DNA of 7,763 bases, taken from the NCBI GenBank assembly GCA_021820165.1, contig JAKADW010000088.1:1-7763 (forward strand), given 5' to 3'. The notes below the pieces were generated by a model. That model was not told the DNA's origin. It saw nothing but the letters and a program-made list of their open reading frames with translations, and searched no databases. The DNA comes from Bacillota bacterium. Lineage in GTDB: Bacteria > Bacillota_E > Sulfobacillia > Sulfobacillales > Sulfobacillaceae. Both the position numbers and the translations under genes were made by a program. Positions 1 to 6,274 of the stretch are shown here, piece after piece; positions within the stretch are counted from its first letter, which is position 1, and every line of letters starts with the position of its first letter.

Positions 1-1098
1 CGTCGCGTCGCACTAAAGGATCGCGATTTTGTGTGTAACCAATTTCGTGTGGGCGGCTTAAAGGCCCGCGCTCGCGACGAAAGTATTCCCATGCGTTATG
101 GCGCGATTGGGCAAGAAACGGTGGGAGCGGGAGGCTTTGCGAAGGCTTTACGTACCATTCCGGTCGCCTTGGAAATTGCCCGGGATATGGAAGAATTAGG
201 GTCTTCCGCCTGGCTTTTAAATTTCACTAATCCAGCCAGCATGGTGACCCAAGCTCTTTTAAATCATTCTACGGTCCGTGCGATCGGTCTTTGTAATGTG
301 CCGATTACTATGCAAATGGGGATCGCCGAGGCCTTCGGGGTTGAGCCCGATGATGTCGGGATGGACTTCTTTGGGCTCAATCATCTATCGTTTGCCCGAC
401 GCATTTTCATTAAAGGTCGTGATGTGACCCAACAGGTGTTGCATATAGCCTCTGACGACAATCAGACGATGGCGAATATTCCGGCCCAAGAGTGGGGAGA
501 CGATTTACTAGAGGCCATCAACATGCTCCCGAATAGCTACTTACGGTATTACTGGTTTGGTGACGAGATGTATCGCCAACAGACTGCGGACTTGGATGCG
601 GGCAAAGGGACCCGAGCGATTCGTGTGATGGCCATCGAGGCAGAGCTTTTCAAGACCTATCAAAACCCCGAACTCAAGGAAAAGCCCCCAGAGCTCCAAA
701 AACGTGGGGGAGCCTACTATAGTGAAGTCGCCGTATCGGTGATGAGCTCAATTTATGCCAATCGTCCTCGTGAGATGGTGGTCAATATCCGCAATGGACA
801 CGCCCTGCCAGAACTTCCCGAGAACGCATCCGTGGAGGTTTCGGCGTTGATTGATGGCCGAGGTGCTCGGCCCTTATATAGCGGTCTCATGCCGGCATCG
901 GTGCGTGGCCTGATTCAACAGGTTAAGGCGTATGAAGATCTCACCGTCGAGGCGGCGGTCAGCGGAGATCGCTCTGTGGCGCTGGCGGCGTTGGTCAATA
1001 ATCCATTGGTACCGTCCGTAGATGTCGCGGAAAAGATTCTTTTGGACATCTTACGAGAAAATTCGGGATATCTGCCGCAGTTCGAAGTGGAGGCGTAG
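1..1098 (+). CDS. GH4 family 6-phospho-beta-glucosidase, 5' end missing (outside window)
   Basis: Glycoside hydrolase family 4 enzymes cleave 6-phospho-beta-glucosides in the cytoplasm by an NAD+- and Mn2+-dependent oxidation/elimination mechanism. The frame is open from base 1 and the first visible residues already match the family (FVCNQFRVGG, then RARDE), so the GTG at 31 is internal and not the start. About 70 N-terminal residues, including the Rossmann glycine motif, lie upstream; 365 residues are visible against a usual 415-450. In visible numbering: GQETVGAGGF near 36-45, NFTNPASMVT near 74-83, CNVP at 98-101 (Cys is a metal ligand; CNVP is the signature of the 6-phospho-beta-glucosidase subgroup), NHL with the second metal ligand His128, and GGAYYS with the probable catalytic Tyr240. 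The C-terminal VNIRNGHALPELP is also typical. The stop TAG touches the ATG of the sugar kinase, so the two are translationally coupled. Family very sure; exact substrate inferred from CNVP. Confidence 0.93.
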   Translation, partial: RRVALKDRDFVCNQFRVGGLKARARDESIPMRYGAIGQETVGAGGFAKALRTIPVALEIARDMEELGSSAWLLNFTNPASMVTQALLNHSTVRAIGLCNVPITMQMGIAEAFGVEPDDVGMDFFGLNHLSFARRIFIKGRDVTQQVLHIASDDNQTMANIPAQEWGDDLLEAINMLPNSYLRYYWFGDEMYRQQTADLDAGKGTRAIRVMAIEAELFKTYQNPELKEKPPELQKRGGAYYSEVAVSVMSSIYANRPREMVVNIRNGHALPELPENASVEVSALIDGRGARPLYSGLMPASVRGLIQQVKAYEDLTVEAAVSGDRSVALAALVNNPLVPSVDVAEKILLDILRENSGYLPQFEVEA

Positions 1099-2085
1099 AT
1101 GACAGCACCAATTTATCTTGGGGTAGACGGGGGCGGAACCAAGACGCTCGCGGTGGTAGTGCGCGAGGGACAAGTGCTCGGGCAAGGCCTCACTGGCTCC
1201 GGTAGCCACCAAGGAGAAGGGATGACCAATGCCTTGTCCAATATCACCGAGGCCATGAATCGGGCGCTCGGCGCGGCGGGGGTGGACAAGGGGCAGATCG
1301 ACGGCGCGGTATTGGGGCTGACCGGTGCCGACTTCCCCGAGGATTTCTTGCGCTTGCGTGAGGGGCTGATGCCATATTTTGATGCCATCCCGTTCAAGGT
1401 GGTGAACGATGCGGAAATTGCATTGGTCGGAGGGGCTCGAACAGGGCATGGGATTGTGGCCGTTTGTGGAACCGGAACCAACGTGTGGGGTTTATCCGAA
1501 GAGGGCCGCTCGCGCCATGTGGGGGGGCTCGGCTACGAGTTTGGGGATTTCGGAGGCGGACTGGATCTGGTTCGAGAGGTACTGCATAGTGCTTTTCGCA
1601 GTGACGAACAACGTGGGCCCAAAACAGCACTCCAAAAGCGTGTCTTAGAAGCCCTCGGTCTGAAAGATTATGATGCCGTGAGTCGCGCCTTGTACTTCGA
1701 TCCCCAGCCGATCCGGTTTATGGCGTTGGCGCCGCTTTGCTTTCGCGTGGCGGCGGATGGCGACGCCGTGGCTCAAACCATCCTGCGGCGGATGGGTCAA
1801 GCCTTGGGCGACAGTGTGGTGGGTTGCGCTAAAATACTCGGATTAGACCAGACGCCTATTGAAGTGGTCATGGCCGGGTCGCTTTGGCTCGGCGAAGCGC
1901 CGGATATGGTGAACGCATTTCGTGAGGTTCTTCGGTTGGAGTTGCCCCTCTCTGATCCCCACCCTCCAGATTTAGCTCCGGTGGCGGGTGCGGCACTTCT
2001 AGCCGCAGTCACCGGCGGCCAAAATGCGGCCCGATGGCGCCATCCACTGCGGTCCTATTCTCTGATGCGGGACACCGGTGATTAA
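1099..2085 (+). CDS. BadF/BadG/BcrA-type sugar kinase (N-acetylglucosamine kinase-like)
   Basis: A 328-residue cytoplasmic ATP-dependent kinase of the ASKHA fold, BadF/BadG/BcrA/BcrD branch, which includes N-acetylglucosamine kinase and the MurNAc/GlcNAc kinase MurK of clostridia. Visible motifs are phosphate-1 DGGGTKT (10-16), VVNDAEIALVGG with the probable catalytic Asp104, phosphate-2 CGTGTN (123-128), a GGLGYEFGDFGGG loop (142-154) where this family binds sugar, and the adenosine motif VVMAGS (256-261). The length is normal for the family. The ATG follows the stop of the GH4 gene with no gap, and GTGGAGG at 1087-1093 lies 5 bases upstream inside the GH4 reading frame, so this start is firm. 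Pairing with a GH4 enzyme suggests it phosphorylates either the released sugar or the disaccharide that GH4 cleaves; the sequence cannot decide between these, nor between glucose-, GlcNAc- and MurNAc-type substrates. Confidence 0.88.
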   Translation: MTAPIYLGVDGGGTKTLAVVVREGQVLGQGLTGSGSHQGEGMTNALSNITEAMNRALGAAGVDKGQIDGAVLGLTGADFPEDFLRLREGLMPYFDAIPFKVVNDAEIALVGGARTGHGIVAVCGTGTNVWGLSEEGRSRHVGGLGYEFGDFGGGLDLVREVLHSAFRSDEQRGPKTALQKRVLEALGLKDYDAVSRALYFDPQPIRFMALAPLCFRVAADGDAVAQTILRRMGQALGDSVVGCAKILGLDQTPIEVVMAGSLWLGEAPDMVNAFREVLRLELPLSDPHPPDLAPVAGAALLAAVTGGQNAARWRHPLRSYSLMRDTGD

Positions 2086-2112
2086 GTCTTAAGGGCACCG
2101 TTCGCTCTCTCT
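2076..2112 (+). terminator. weak candidate terminator after the sugar kinase
   Basis: CGGTG (2076-2080) can pair with CACCG (2096-2100). Between them lies the odd palindrome TTAAG-T-CTTAA (2082-2092), whose first TAA is the kinase stop codon. The stem has a 3-base GGG bulge, and the tail TTCGCTCTCTCT is only partly T-rich. It may end the GH4-kinase transcript, but it is far from a textbook intrinsic terminator. Confidence 0.25.
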
Positions 2113-2131
2113 AGAGTGGGAACTGAAACCA

Positions 2132-2160
2132 TTGTGCTAGGGCTTCAAAGACGGTACCAT
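2132..2160 (+). promoter_or_regulatory. candidate promoter of the lipoprotein gene, spaced for a leaderless transcript
   Basis: TTGTGC (2132-2137, 3/6 to the -35 consensus) is followed after exactly 17 bases by TACCAT (2155-2160, 4/6 to the -10 consensus, of TANNNT form). Only six bases (AACACT) separate the -10 from the ATG at 2167, so transcription would start at or beside the first base of the start codon. No Shine-Dalgarno sequence precedes the ATG, which agrees with leaderless expression. The -35 is weak. Confidence 0.4.
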
Positions 2161-2166
2161 AACACT

Positions 2167-3270
2167 ATGAAAAAACGCGGGCGAGTTGGGCTGGCTATGG
2201 GAGCCATGCTAATGTTAAGTCTGACTGGTTGTGGATGGTTTTCGAGCCCGGTGCCGTTGGCTCGAGGCCTTTCTCTGAACCAGGTGAAACATCAGTTATT
2301 AGCGCGCATTAGTAGTTGGCGCGCGGTGTCGTGTCAAGTACAGGATACGGTAAGCTTAGTGGGCCGACCCACCCAGCAATTAGGCGTTTCCCTCGTCGCA
2401 CAAACCAACCCCTCACAGTACTCGCTTAAAGTCACGGGAGGGAGCGCCCCCATCCAAATCATCTCAACGCCTAAAGAAACCTTGTGGTTTGAGACTGGGC
2501 GCAGCCATTATGCCGTGATGGCATCGTCCCCGACGTCTCCCGCATATTTGCGGTTGATGGGTACGGAACTGGTGGGGCTGGTGACCAATAGCCGCTTGAC
2601 CCAGGTTCATCTGGAGAGCGGAAATAGAGCGCGGATCACAATGCAGTCGGTGTTACCAACGGGTCAGAAGGCGACGGTGTATTTAACCTTCAACTTTACC
2701 AGCAATACCCCGACGCGCCTGGTGGCAGAGTGGTCAGCAGGAACCGTCACCGAGACGGTTCGCCACTTTGCGGTGAATCCCACCGTGAACAACTCGGCGT
2801 TTAGCTTTGTACCCCCATCGGGAGTAACTCCTACCGTGGCGCTTGGAGGGTCCGGAACCGCCCTCGATCTGACAATGGCGAGTTTGCCGTTTCCGGTGAT
2901 TCTGCCTCCGGCAGGAGCCGCAGAATCTCTTACCGGGGTTGATATTGGGCCGACGAAGTCAGGCGCATCCGTTTTGATTTTGTCCTATACCACACCTCAG
3001 GGGGATCCGTTGGTTCTCACCGAGCGTGCGCAGACCAAAAATCCCATAACCATGCCGTCAGGGACGACGACCACGACGGAAACTATCGGGACCACCGTGG
3101 TGACCATCGCGACGCTCCCTTCGGGACAGGAATTGGCCATGCTTGCGGTGAAGAAAACCGAGATTTTGGTTGAAGGGCGATCGCAAGATGTGGGAGCTGT
3201 GGTGAATTTATGGAATGCGGCAGGCCTGATGGTGACTCATAGCACCAGTTCATCGTCGAGCGTCGGATAA
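2167..3270 (+). CDS. membrane-anchored lipoprotein with LolA-like domain
   Basis: A 367-residue lipoprotein. The start is placed at ATG 2167 because MKKRGR is a proper positive n-region, followed by a hydrophobic stretch and the lipobox LTGC with Cys22. A GTG at 2116 would add 17 residues and spoil the signal peptide. Residues about 35-215 are alternating short beta strands of the LolA/LppX-like type found in Gram-positive lipoproteins such as sporulation protein YdcC. Residues about 240-350 (from LPFPVILPP, including ILSYTTPQGDPL and VLTER) resemble the DUF4367-type domain that often follows. The segment near 297-312 is Thr-rich. The mature protein would be lipid-anchored on the outer face of the membrane. 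Its ligand is unknown, and in a single-membrane cell a role in outer-membrane sorting is excluded. Domain naming is from remembered resemblance; the lipoprotein call is strong. Confidence 0.82.
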   Translation: MKKRGRVGLAMGAMLMLSLTGCGWFSSPVPLARGLSLNQVKHQLLARISSWRAVSCQVQDTVSLVGRPTQQLGVSLVAQTNPSQYSLKVTGGSAPIQIISTPKETLWFETGRSHYAVMASSPTSPAYLRLMGTELVGLVTNSRLTQVHLESGNRARITMQSVLPTGQKATVYLTFNFTSNTPTRLVAEWSAGTVTETVRHFAVNPTVNNSAFSFVPPSGVTPTVALGGSGTALDLTMASLPFPVILPPAGAAESLTGVDIGPTKSGASVLILSYTTPQGDPLVLTERAQTKNPITMPSGTTTTTETIGTTVVTIATLPSGQELAMLAVKKTEILVEGRSQDVGAVVNLWNAAGLMVTHSTSSSSSVG

Positions 3271-3280
3271 ATTCGTCATT

Positions 3281-3312
3281 TTTGTGGACAGACCCTGTTG
3301 GTCTCCGACAAA
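3281..3312. repeat. imperfect inverted repeat between the lipoprotein and kinase genes
   Basis: AGACC (3290-3294) pairs with GGTCT (3300-3304) across a 5-base loop, and the outer TTTGT (3281-3285) pairs with ACAAA (3308-3312). Between the two stems is a 4x3 internal loop. There is no T-tract on either strand, so it is not a typical terminator. It overlaps the possible -35 of the next gene and could be an operator or chance. Confidence 0.25.
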
Positions 3313-3324
3313 ATAAGGTAAAAT
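3298..3324 (+). promoter_or_regulatory. possible promoter of the GHMP kinase gene
   Basis: TAAAAT (3319-3324) matches the -10 consensus at five of six bases and lies 45 bases before the start codon. The best -35 in reach is TTGGTC (3298-3303), a poor match with a short 15-base spacer. Reading through from the lipoprotein gene is an alternative. Confidence 0.33.
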
Positions 3325-3368
3325 ATTGTGTTAAATGCGAATGGGCAACGGGTTGAGGGGGCGAAGCC

Positions 3369-4286
3369 ATGGTTCGTGGCGGATGGGGCTTTGCATCCGG
3401 AACGTTCGGAGAATTAGTGCAAGGAGAACTTAATGGCACACCGTTTTTGGTGACATTGCCCATACGATGGGGGACCCGTGCCATTTTTATTCCGCGCCCC
3501 GCACCTGGTGTGGAAGTCTATCCTCCCCATCGTAAAAAAGCGCAAGTGGCAGCCCAGCAAGTTTTAAAATATTTAGGGAAGACGCAGGGCGGGCTTTTGA
3601 GCGTCTCGTCGGTCATTCCGATCGGCAAAGGAATGGCATCGAGTTCGGCGGACGTGGTGGCTAGCATGCGAGCCGTGTCGGCAGCCCTAGGGAAACCGAT
3701 ACCCGCAAGTCGGATGGCCTACATTGCTGCTCGCATCGAGCCCTCGGATGGCGTCATGTATGACGGGGTCGTGGCATTCAATCCCCGACAAGGGGTCATT
3801 CTGGAGCGCTGGGGACCGATGCCTACCGGCCTCATTGTGGGGCTCGTAGGGCAAGGTCGCGTCAACACCGAAGCGCATCACCGAGATCGCATCCCATATA
3901 CCGAAGAACACCAAAAAAAATTGTCGCTGGCCTTGAATCGAGCCCGAGAGGGTGTGATTCGACGCGACTTCACCCTGATTGGGGAAGCGGGACGGTTCTC
4001 GGCTGAAGTTCAATGGGAACGTGGATCGGACGACGAGATCTTAGAGGCGGTATTACATCAATCCAAAGAACGGCAGTGGGGCGTGGTAATTGCTCATTCA
4101 GGAACGGTGAGAGGTTTTATTTTTAGTCCGCAGGCCGTGCGCAAAGGACAAGCTTTAGAAGCCGAACGGTATCTGCGAGGCTTAGGGGGCGGGTCGGTGT
4201 TTAGGTTTTGGACCCAGTCGCGAAAGCTCGCGAGTCAGGGGCCGTTAGAAGAAGATGCCATGAGGACGCGGCGGGAGCGGTTTTGA
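3369..4286 (+). CDS. GHMP-family kinase, PduX-like (L-threonine kinase type)
   Basis: A 305-residue cytoplasmic ATP-dependent small-molecule kinase. The N-terminal GTFGELVQG (11-19), FLVTLPI (26-32), the glycine/serine-rich nucleotide loop PIGKGMASSSAD (84-95) and IEPSDGVMYDG (from 123) are the pattern of PduX, which phosphorylates L-threonine to L-threonine O-3-phosphate. CobD-type decarboxylases then use that product to make the aminopropanol linker of cobalamin. The length equals that of PduX (about 300). The ATG is preceded by GAGGGGG (3355-3361) at 7 bases, so the start is secure. No cobalamin gene is visible nearby: the left neighbour is a lipoprotein and the right neighbour a convergent membrane protein. 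The GHMP assignment is very sure. The substrate is an inference; another hydroxylated amino acid or sugar substrate is possible because related GHMP kinases share the loops. Confidence 0.87.
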   Translation: MVRGGWGFASGTFGELVQGELNGTPFLVTLPIRWGTRAIFIPRPAPGVEVYPPHRKKAQVAAQQVLKYLGKTQGGLLSVSSVIPIGKGMASSSADVVASMRAVSAALGKPIPASRMAYIAARIEPSDGVMYDGVVAFNPRQGVILERWGPMPTGLIVGLVGQGRVNTEAHHRDRIPYTEEHQKKLSLALNRAREGVIRRDFTLIGEAGRFSAEVQWERGSDDEILEAVLHQSKERQWGVVIAHSGTVRGFIFSPQAVRKGQALEAERYLRGLGGGSVFRFWTQSRKLASQGPLEEDAMRTRRERF

Positions 4287-4318
4287 GGGCGCTCTGCGTC
4301 GATCCAGAGCGCCCCTTC
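4287..4318 (+). terminator. GC-rich hairpin directly after the GHMP kinase stop
   Basis: GGGCGCTCTG (4287-4296) and CAGAGCGCCC (4305-4314) form a perfect 10-bp stem with an 8-base loop, starting at the first base after the TGA stop. The tail CTTCAGCA is not a good T-tract, so termination may be partial, or the stem may mainly protect the 3' end of the mRNA. Confidence 0.6.
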
Positions 4319-4350
4319 AGCACAAAAATGGCTAGGCTGAATTGGTCAGG

Positions 4351-4377
4351 AATCCCCGGATTGACGTAACCGGGATT
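4351..4377. repeat. second inverted repeat in the convergent gap
   Basis: AATCCCCGG (4351-4359) pairs with CCGGGATT (4370-4377), giving 8 bp with one bulged C and a 10-base loop. It lies between the ends of the GHMP kinase and the minus-strand membrane protein gene. No T-tract follows on either strand. It may be the 3' structure of the minus-strand transcript; a run of seven T on the minus strand (4450-4444) occurs earlier, right after that gene's stop. Confidence 0.35.
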
Positions 4378-4450
4378 ATTGCCGGATATCTCTGCCCTGA
4401 ACGTTGAAGCTCTACGGAGCATCGGATAAATTCCATAGGCCCCAAAAAAA

Positions 4451-4939
4451 TTACCGGGGACTCGGTCTCAATATGGGGGACTCTAGGAAATAGCTGACGG
4501 TCATCCCATACAGCAGGAGAGACACCATGAAAAGTAAGGTGGTTGCTAGACCAAAGTGCCATGCAAAGAATCCGGGGCTGAGCAAAAGTCCGTGGGTGAC
4601 CAGGGGACTCACCACACTAAATAAGGGGAGTCCTGCAACCATCAGGCTGGCCCAAAGCGCGAGCCCGTAGATGGCACCGCGTGCCAATCGGGGGGACTTG
4701 ACGCGCGGAGCCATCTTTTCGTAAAGCCGAGCCAGTAGGATGCCTACGCTGAATTCCAATACATATCCGACGATTACCGCAGCCTTGAGATTGAGGGTGA
4801 TTAGGGTTCCGTCCCAGAGCGGTACATCGATGCGCGGCGAGCCGACTACGGGGGCGAGCCGAAGGAGTAGACTAAAGACTAGGGTAGCCAATATGCCGGC
4901 GAATATCGCTCGCCTCCATGGAGTATTCGAAGATCGCAA
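4451..4939 (-). CDS. small four-helix integral membrane protein of unknown function
   Basis: With the start at TTG 4939 the protein has 162 residues. A GTG at 4948 would lengthen it by three, but that codon is part of the ribosome binding site AAAGGAGGTG, whereas the TTG sits 8 bases after GGAGG, the ideal distance. Four hydrophobic segments are visible at about 11-31, 52-72, 88-112 and 126-150, linked by short loops. The RR near the N-terminus and the RLYEKMAPRVKSPRLAR loop (71-87) place both the N-terminus and that loop in the cytoplasm by the positive-inside rule. RGAIYGLALW (87-96) and a later AWHFGL (126-131) recall small DUF6789-like membrane proteins, a resemblance from memory only. 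It is divergent from the MFS transporter with a 98-bp spacer, so joint regulation is possible. No function is assigned. Confidence 0.78.
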   Translation of the reverse strand: MRSSNTPWRRAIFAGILATLVFSLLLRLAPVVGSPRIDVPLWDGTLITLNLKAAVIVGYVLEFSVGILLARLYEKMAPRVKSPRLARGAIYGLALWASLMVAGLPLFSVVSPLVTHGLLLSPGFFAWHFGLATTLLFMVSLLLYGMTVSYFLESPILRPSPR

Positions 4940-4945
4940 TGTGTA

Positions 4946-4955
4946 CACCTCCTTT
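4946..4955 (-). promoter_or_regulatory. ribosome binding site that fixes a TTG start
   Basis: On the minus strand AAAGGAGGTG is nearly the full complement of the 16S rRNA 3' end. Eight bases separate GGAGG from TTG 4939, while the in-frame GTG at 4948 overlaps the site itself and cannot be used together with it. Confidence 0.75.
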
Positions 4956-5006
4956 AGTGCGTAAGATGCTGGACTACGTACCAGCTATTCGAACTTACGC
5001 CCCACT
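4956..5006. repeat. nested inverted repeat filling the divergent spacer
   Basis: The outer arms are AGTGCGTAAG (4956-4965) and CTTACGC plus ACT (4994-5000 and 5004-5006), ten pairs with a CCC bulge. The inner arms are GCTGG (4968-4972) and CCAGC (4981-4985) around an 8-base loop containing the palindrome TACGTA. It abuts the ribosome binding site of the minus-strand gene and ends 15 bases before that of the MFS gene, so it could act as a shared operator or as a leader hairpin in either transcript. I find no convincing -35/-10 pair for either gene in this spacer. Confidence 0.5.
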
Positions 5007-5037
5007 TCGTGGTTTCATGTCAGGAGGTTAGGCATCG

Positions 5038-6255
5038 ATGCAAAAAGCTTTTGCTCCGGATAATTTCCCGGCCCGGGTTGGGCCCCGATCCTTCCTCGGT
5101 CTGGCATTGGTGTCGCAGACTGGGATGTCTTTCGTACAGCAAGGTCTCGTGGTGATGGGTGTATTTTTCCTAGCAGCCTATCACCTGAGCTTGACTCAAC
5201 TCGGATTGATTACGACGGCCCTCTCGCTGGGGGTCATGACGAGTATGGTGTTTGTCGGAATCACCGTAGACCGAGTGGGTCCGCGGATTGTCCTGTTTTG
5301 GGGCGCTATCTTGGCGGCGGGATTGAGTTCCCTATTACTGGCAGTGAACAGCTATACGATGTTACTCGTGGTGCTGTTTTGTGTGGGCATCTCTTTAGCG
5401 GTAGTGCCTTCGTCGGGCACCAAGGCCGTGTTTACGGCGTTTGTCGGTCGTCCGCGGGGACTCGTCATGGGAATTCGTCAAACCGGGGTCCCGCTCGGCG
5501 CCGCATTGGCCGCATGGCTATTACCGCGGCTGGTACCCCAGTGGCACCTGGATCCGGTCTATTTGTTATTTTCTTTGGAATTGTTGGTGACGGGATGGGC
5601 ATTTTCTGCAGTGATGCGCGATTGGCGCCAAAAGGGGGCCTCGAAACCGGAGCGCATTCGGCTCACCGGCACCCATTGGAAGCAACTCGTACGCCCGATT
5701 TCGATCGCCTTCTTGATGGTGTCCGGGCAGTATATTTTGCTGACATACTCTATTGCGGATCTCAGCCAGGTTCACCACGTATCCGTGGCGGTGGCCGGTG
5801 CCGTGCTGGCTTTGAGCCAGGTGGGCGGTGGCGTGGGGCGCGTTGTGTTAGGTCAATTGAGCGACCGGATTGGTGGCCGTCGCCCACCGGTCCTGGCTTT
5901 AGCCGGGGGCTTGGCGACCTCGCTGGCCTTTGTTATTGGGATCCTGCCCCGTACCGCACCGGTGTGGACGCTGTTTCTGATTTGGACCCTCTTTGGGTTT
6001 GGAGCCGTAGGATGGAATGCCTTAGCGTTAACTTGGGCGGGAGAATCGGTGCCCATATCCCATAGTGGGTTTGCGATGAGTCTGACCGGCACCATCGTGT
6101 TTTTAGGTTCTTCGGTCTTTCCCCCCTTGTTTGGTCTGTTAGTCGACCAGACCCATCATTTCGCGACGGGGTGGTGGGCGCTCTCAGGGCTCTTATTGTG
6201 CGCGACGGTCATGACGGTGAGTCGAGGCCGGCCGGGTGCGGGCCAGCGAACCTGA
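5038..6255 (+). CDS. MFS transporter, substrate unknown
   Basis: A 405-residue cytoplasmic-membrane transporter of the major facilitator superfamily, with about 12 hydrophobic helices in two halves. The loop 2-3 motif A appears as GITVDRVGPR (74-83) and is repeated in the second half as GQLSDRIGGRR (272-282). GIRQTGVPLGAAL (145-157), in helix 5, is the conserved motif of a large branch of uncharacterised bacterial MFS carriers. A polar linker (about 194-218) joins the halves. The length is normal. The start ATG 5038 is preceded by AGGAGG (5022-5027) at 10 bases. It is divergent from the small membrane protein and convergent with the G1 peptidase gene, leaving a 19-bp gap, so it seems to be a single-gene unit. 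Neither motifs nor neighbours indicate whether it takes up nutrients or exports a compound. Confidence 0.9.
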   Translation: MQKAFAPDNFPARVGPRSFLGLALVSQTGMSFVQQGLVVMGVFFLAAYHLSLTQLGLITTALSLGVMTSMVFVGITVDRVGPRIVLFWGAILAAGLSSLLLAVNSYTMLLVVLFCVGISLAVVPSSGTKAVFTAFVGRPRGLVMGIRQTGVPLGAALAAWLLPRLVPQWHLDPVYLLFSLELLVTGWAFSAVMRDWRQKGASKPERIRLTGTHWKQLVRPISIAFLMVSGQYILLTYSIADLSQVHHVSVAVAGAVLALSQVGGGVGRVVLGQLSDRIGGRRPPVLALAGGLATSLAFVIGILPRTAPVWTLFLIWTLFGFGAVGWNALALTWAGESVPISHSGFAMSLTGTIVFLGSSVFPPLFGLLVDQTHHFATGWWALSGLLLCATVMTVSRGRPGAGQRT

Positions 6256-6274
6256 CACACTCGTCCCCGAGCCG

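Noticed and set aside
1051..1481. Two minus-strand open frames across the GH4/kinase junction
   Set aside because: They run antisense to conserved kinase and GH4 motifs and show no signal, motif or ribosome binding site of their own.
2116..2166. Upstream GTG start for the lipoprotein
   Set aside because: It would put 17 polar residues before the MKKRGR n-region, and no ribosome binding site supports it.
4940..4948. GTG 4948 as start of the minus-strand membrane protein
   Set aside because: The codon lies inside the AAAGGAGGTG ribosome binding site; TTG 4939 has the right spacing.
4956..5003. tRNA-like look (TTCGAA and a CCCCA end) in the divergent spacer
   Set aside because: No T-stem flanks the TTCGAA, there is no anticodon arm, and the length is too short; it is an inverted repeat, not a tRNA.
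5298..6065. A 255-codon open frame overlapping the MFS gene in another plus-strand frame
   Set aside because: Its translation is Gly/Arg-rich with no family resemblance or ribosome binding site, while the overlapping frame has clear MFS motifs; it is a shadow of GC-rich coding DNA.
6260..6271. CTCG-TCCC-CGAG mini hairpin in the 19-bp convergent gap
   Set aside because: Only four base pairs and no T-tract on either strand; not enough for a terminator call.
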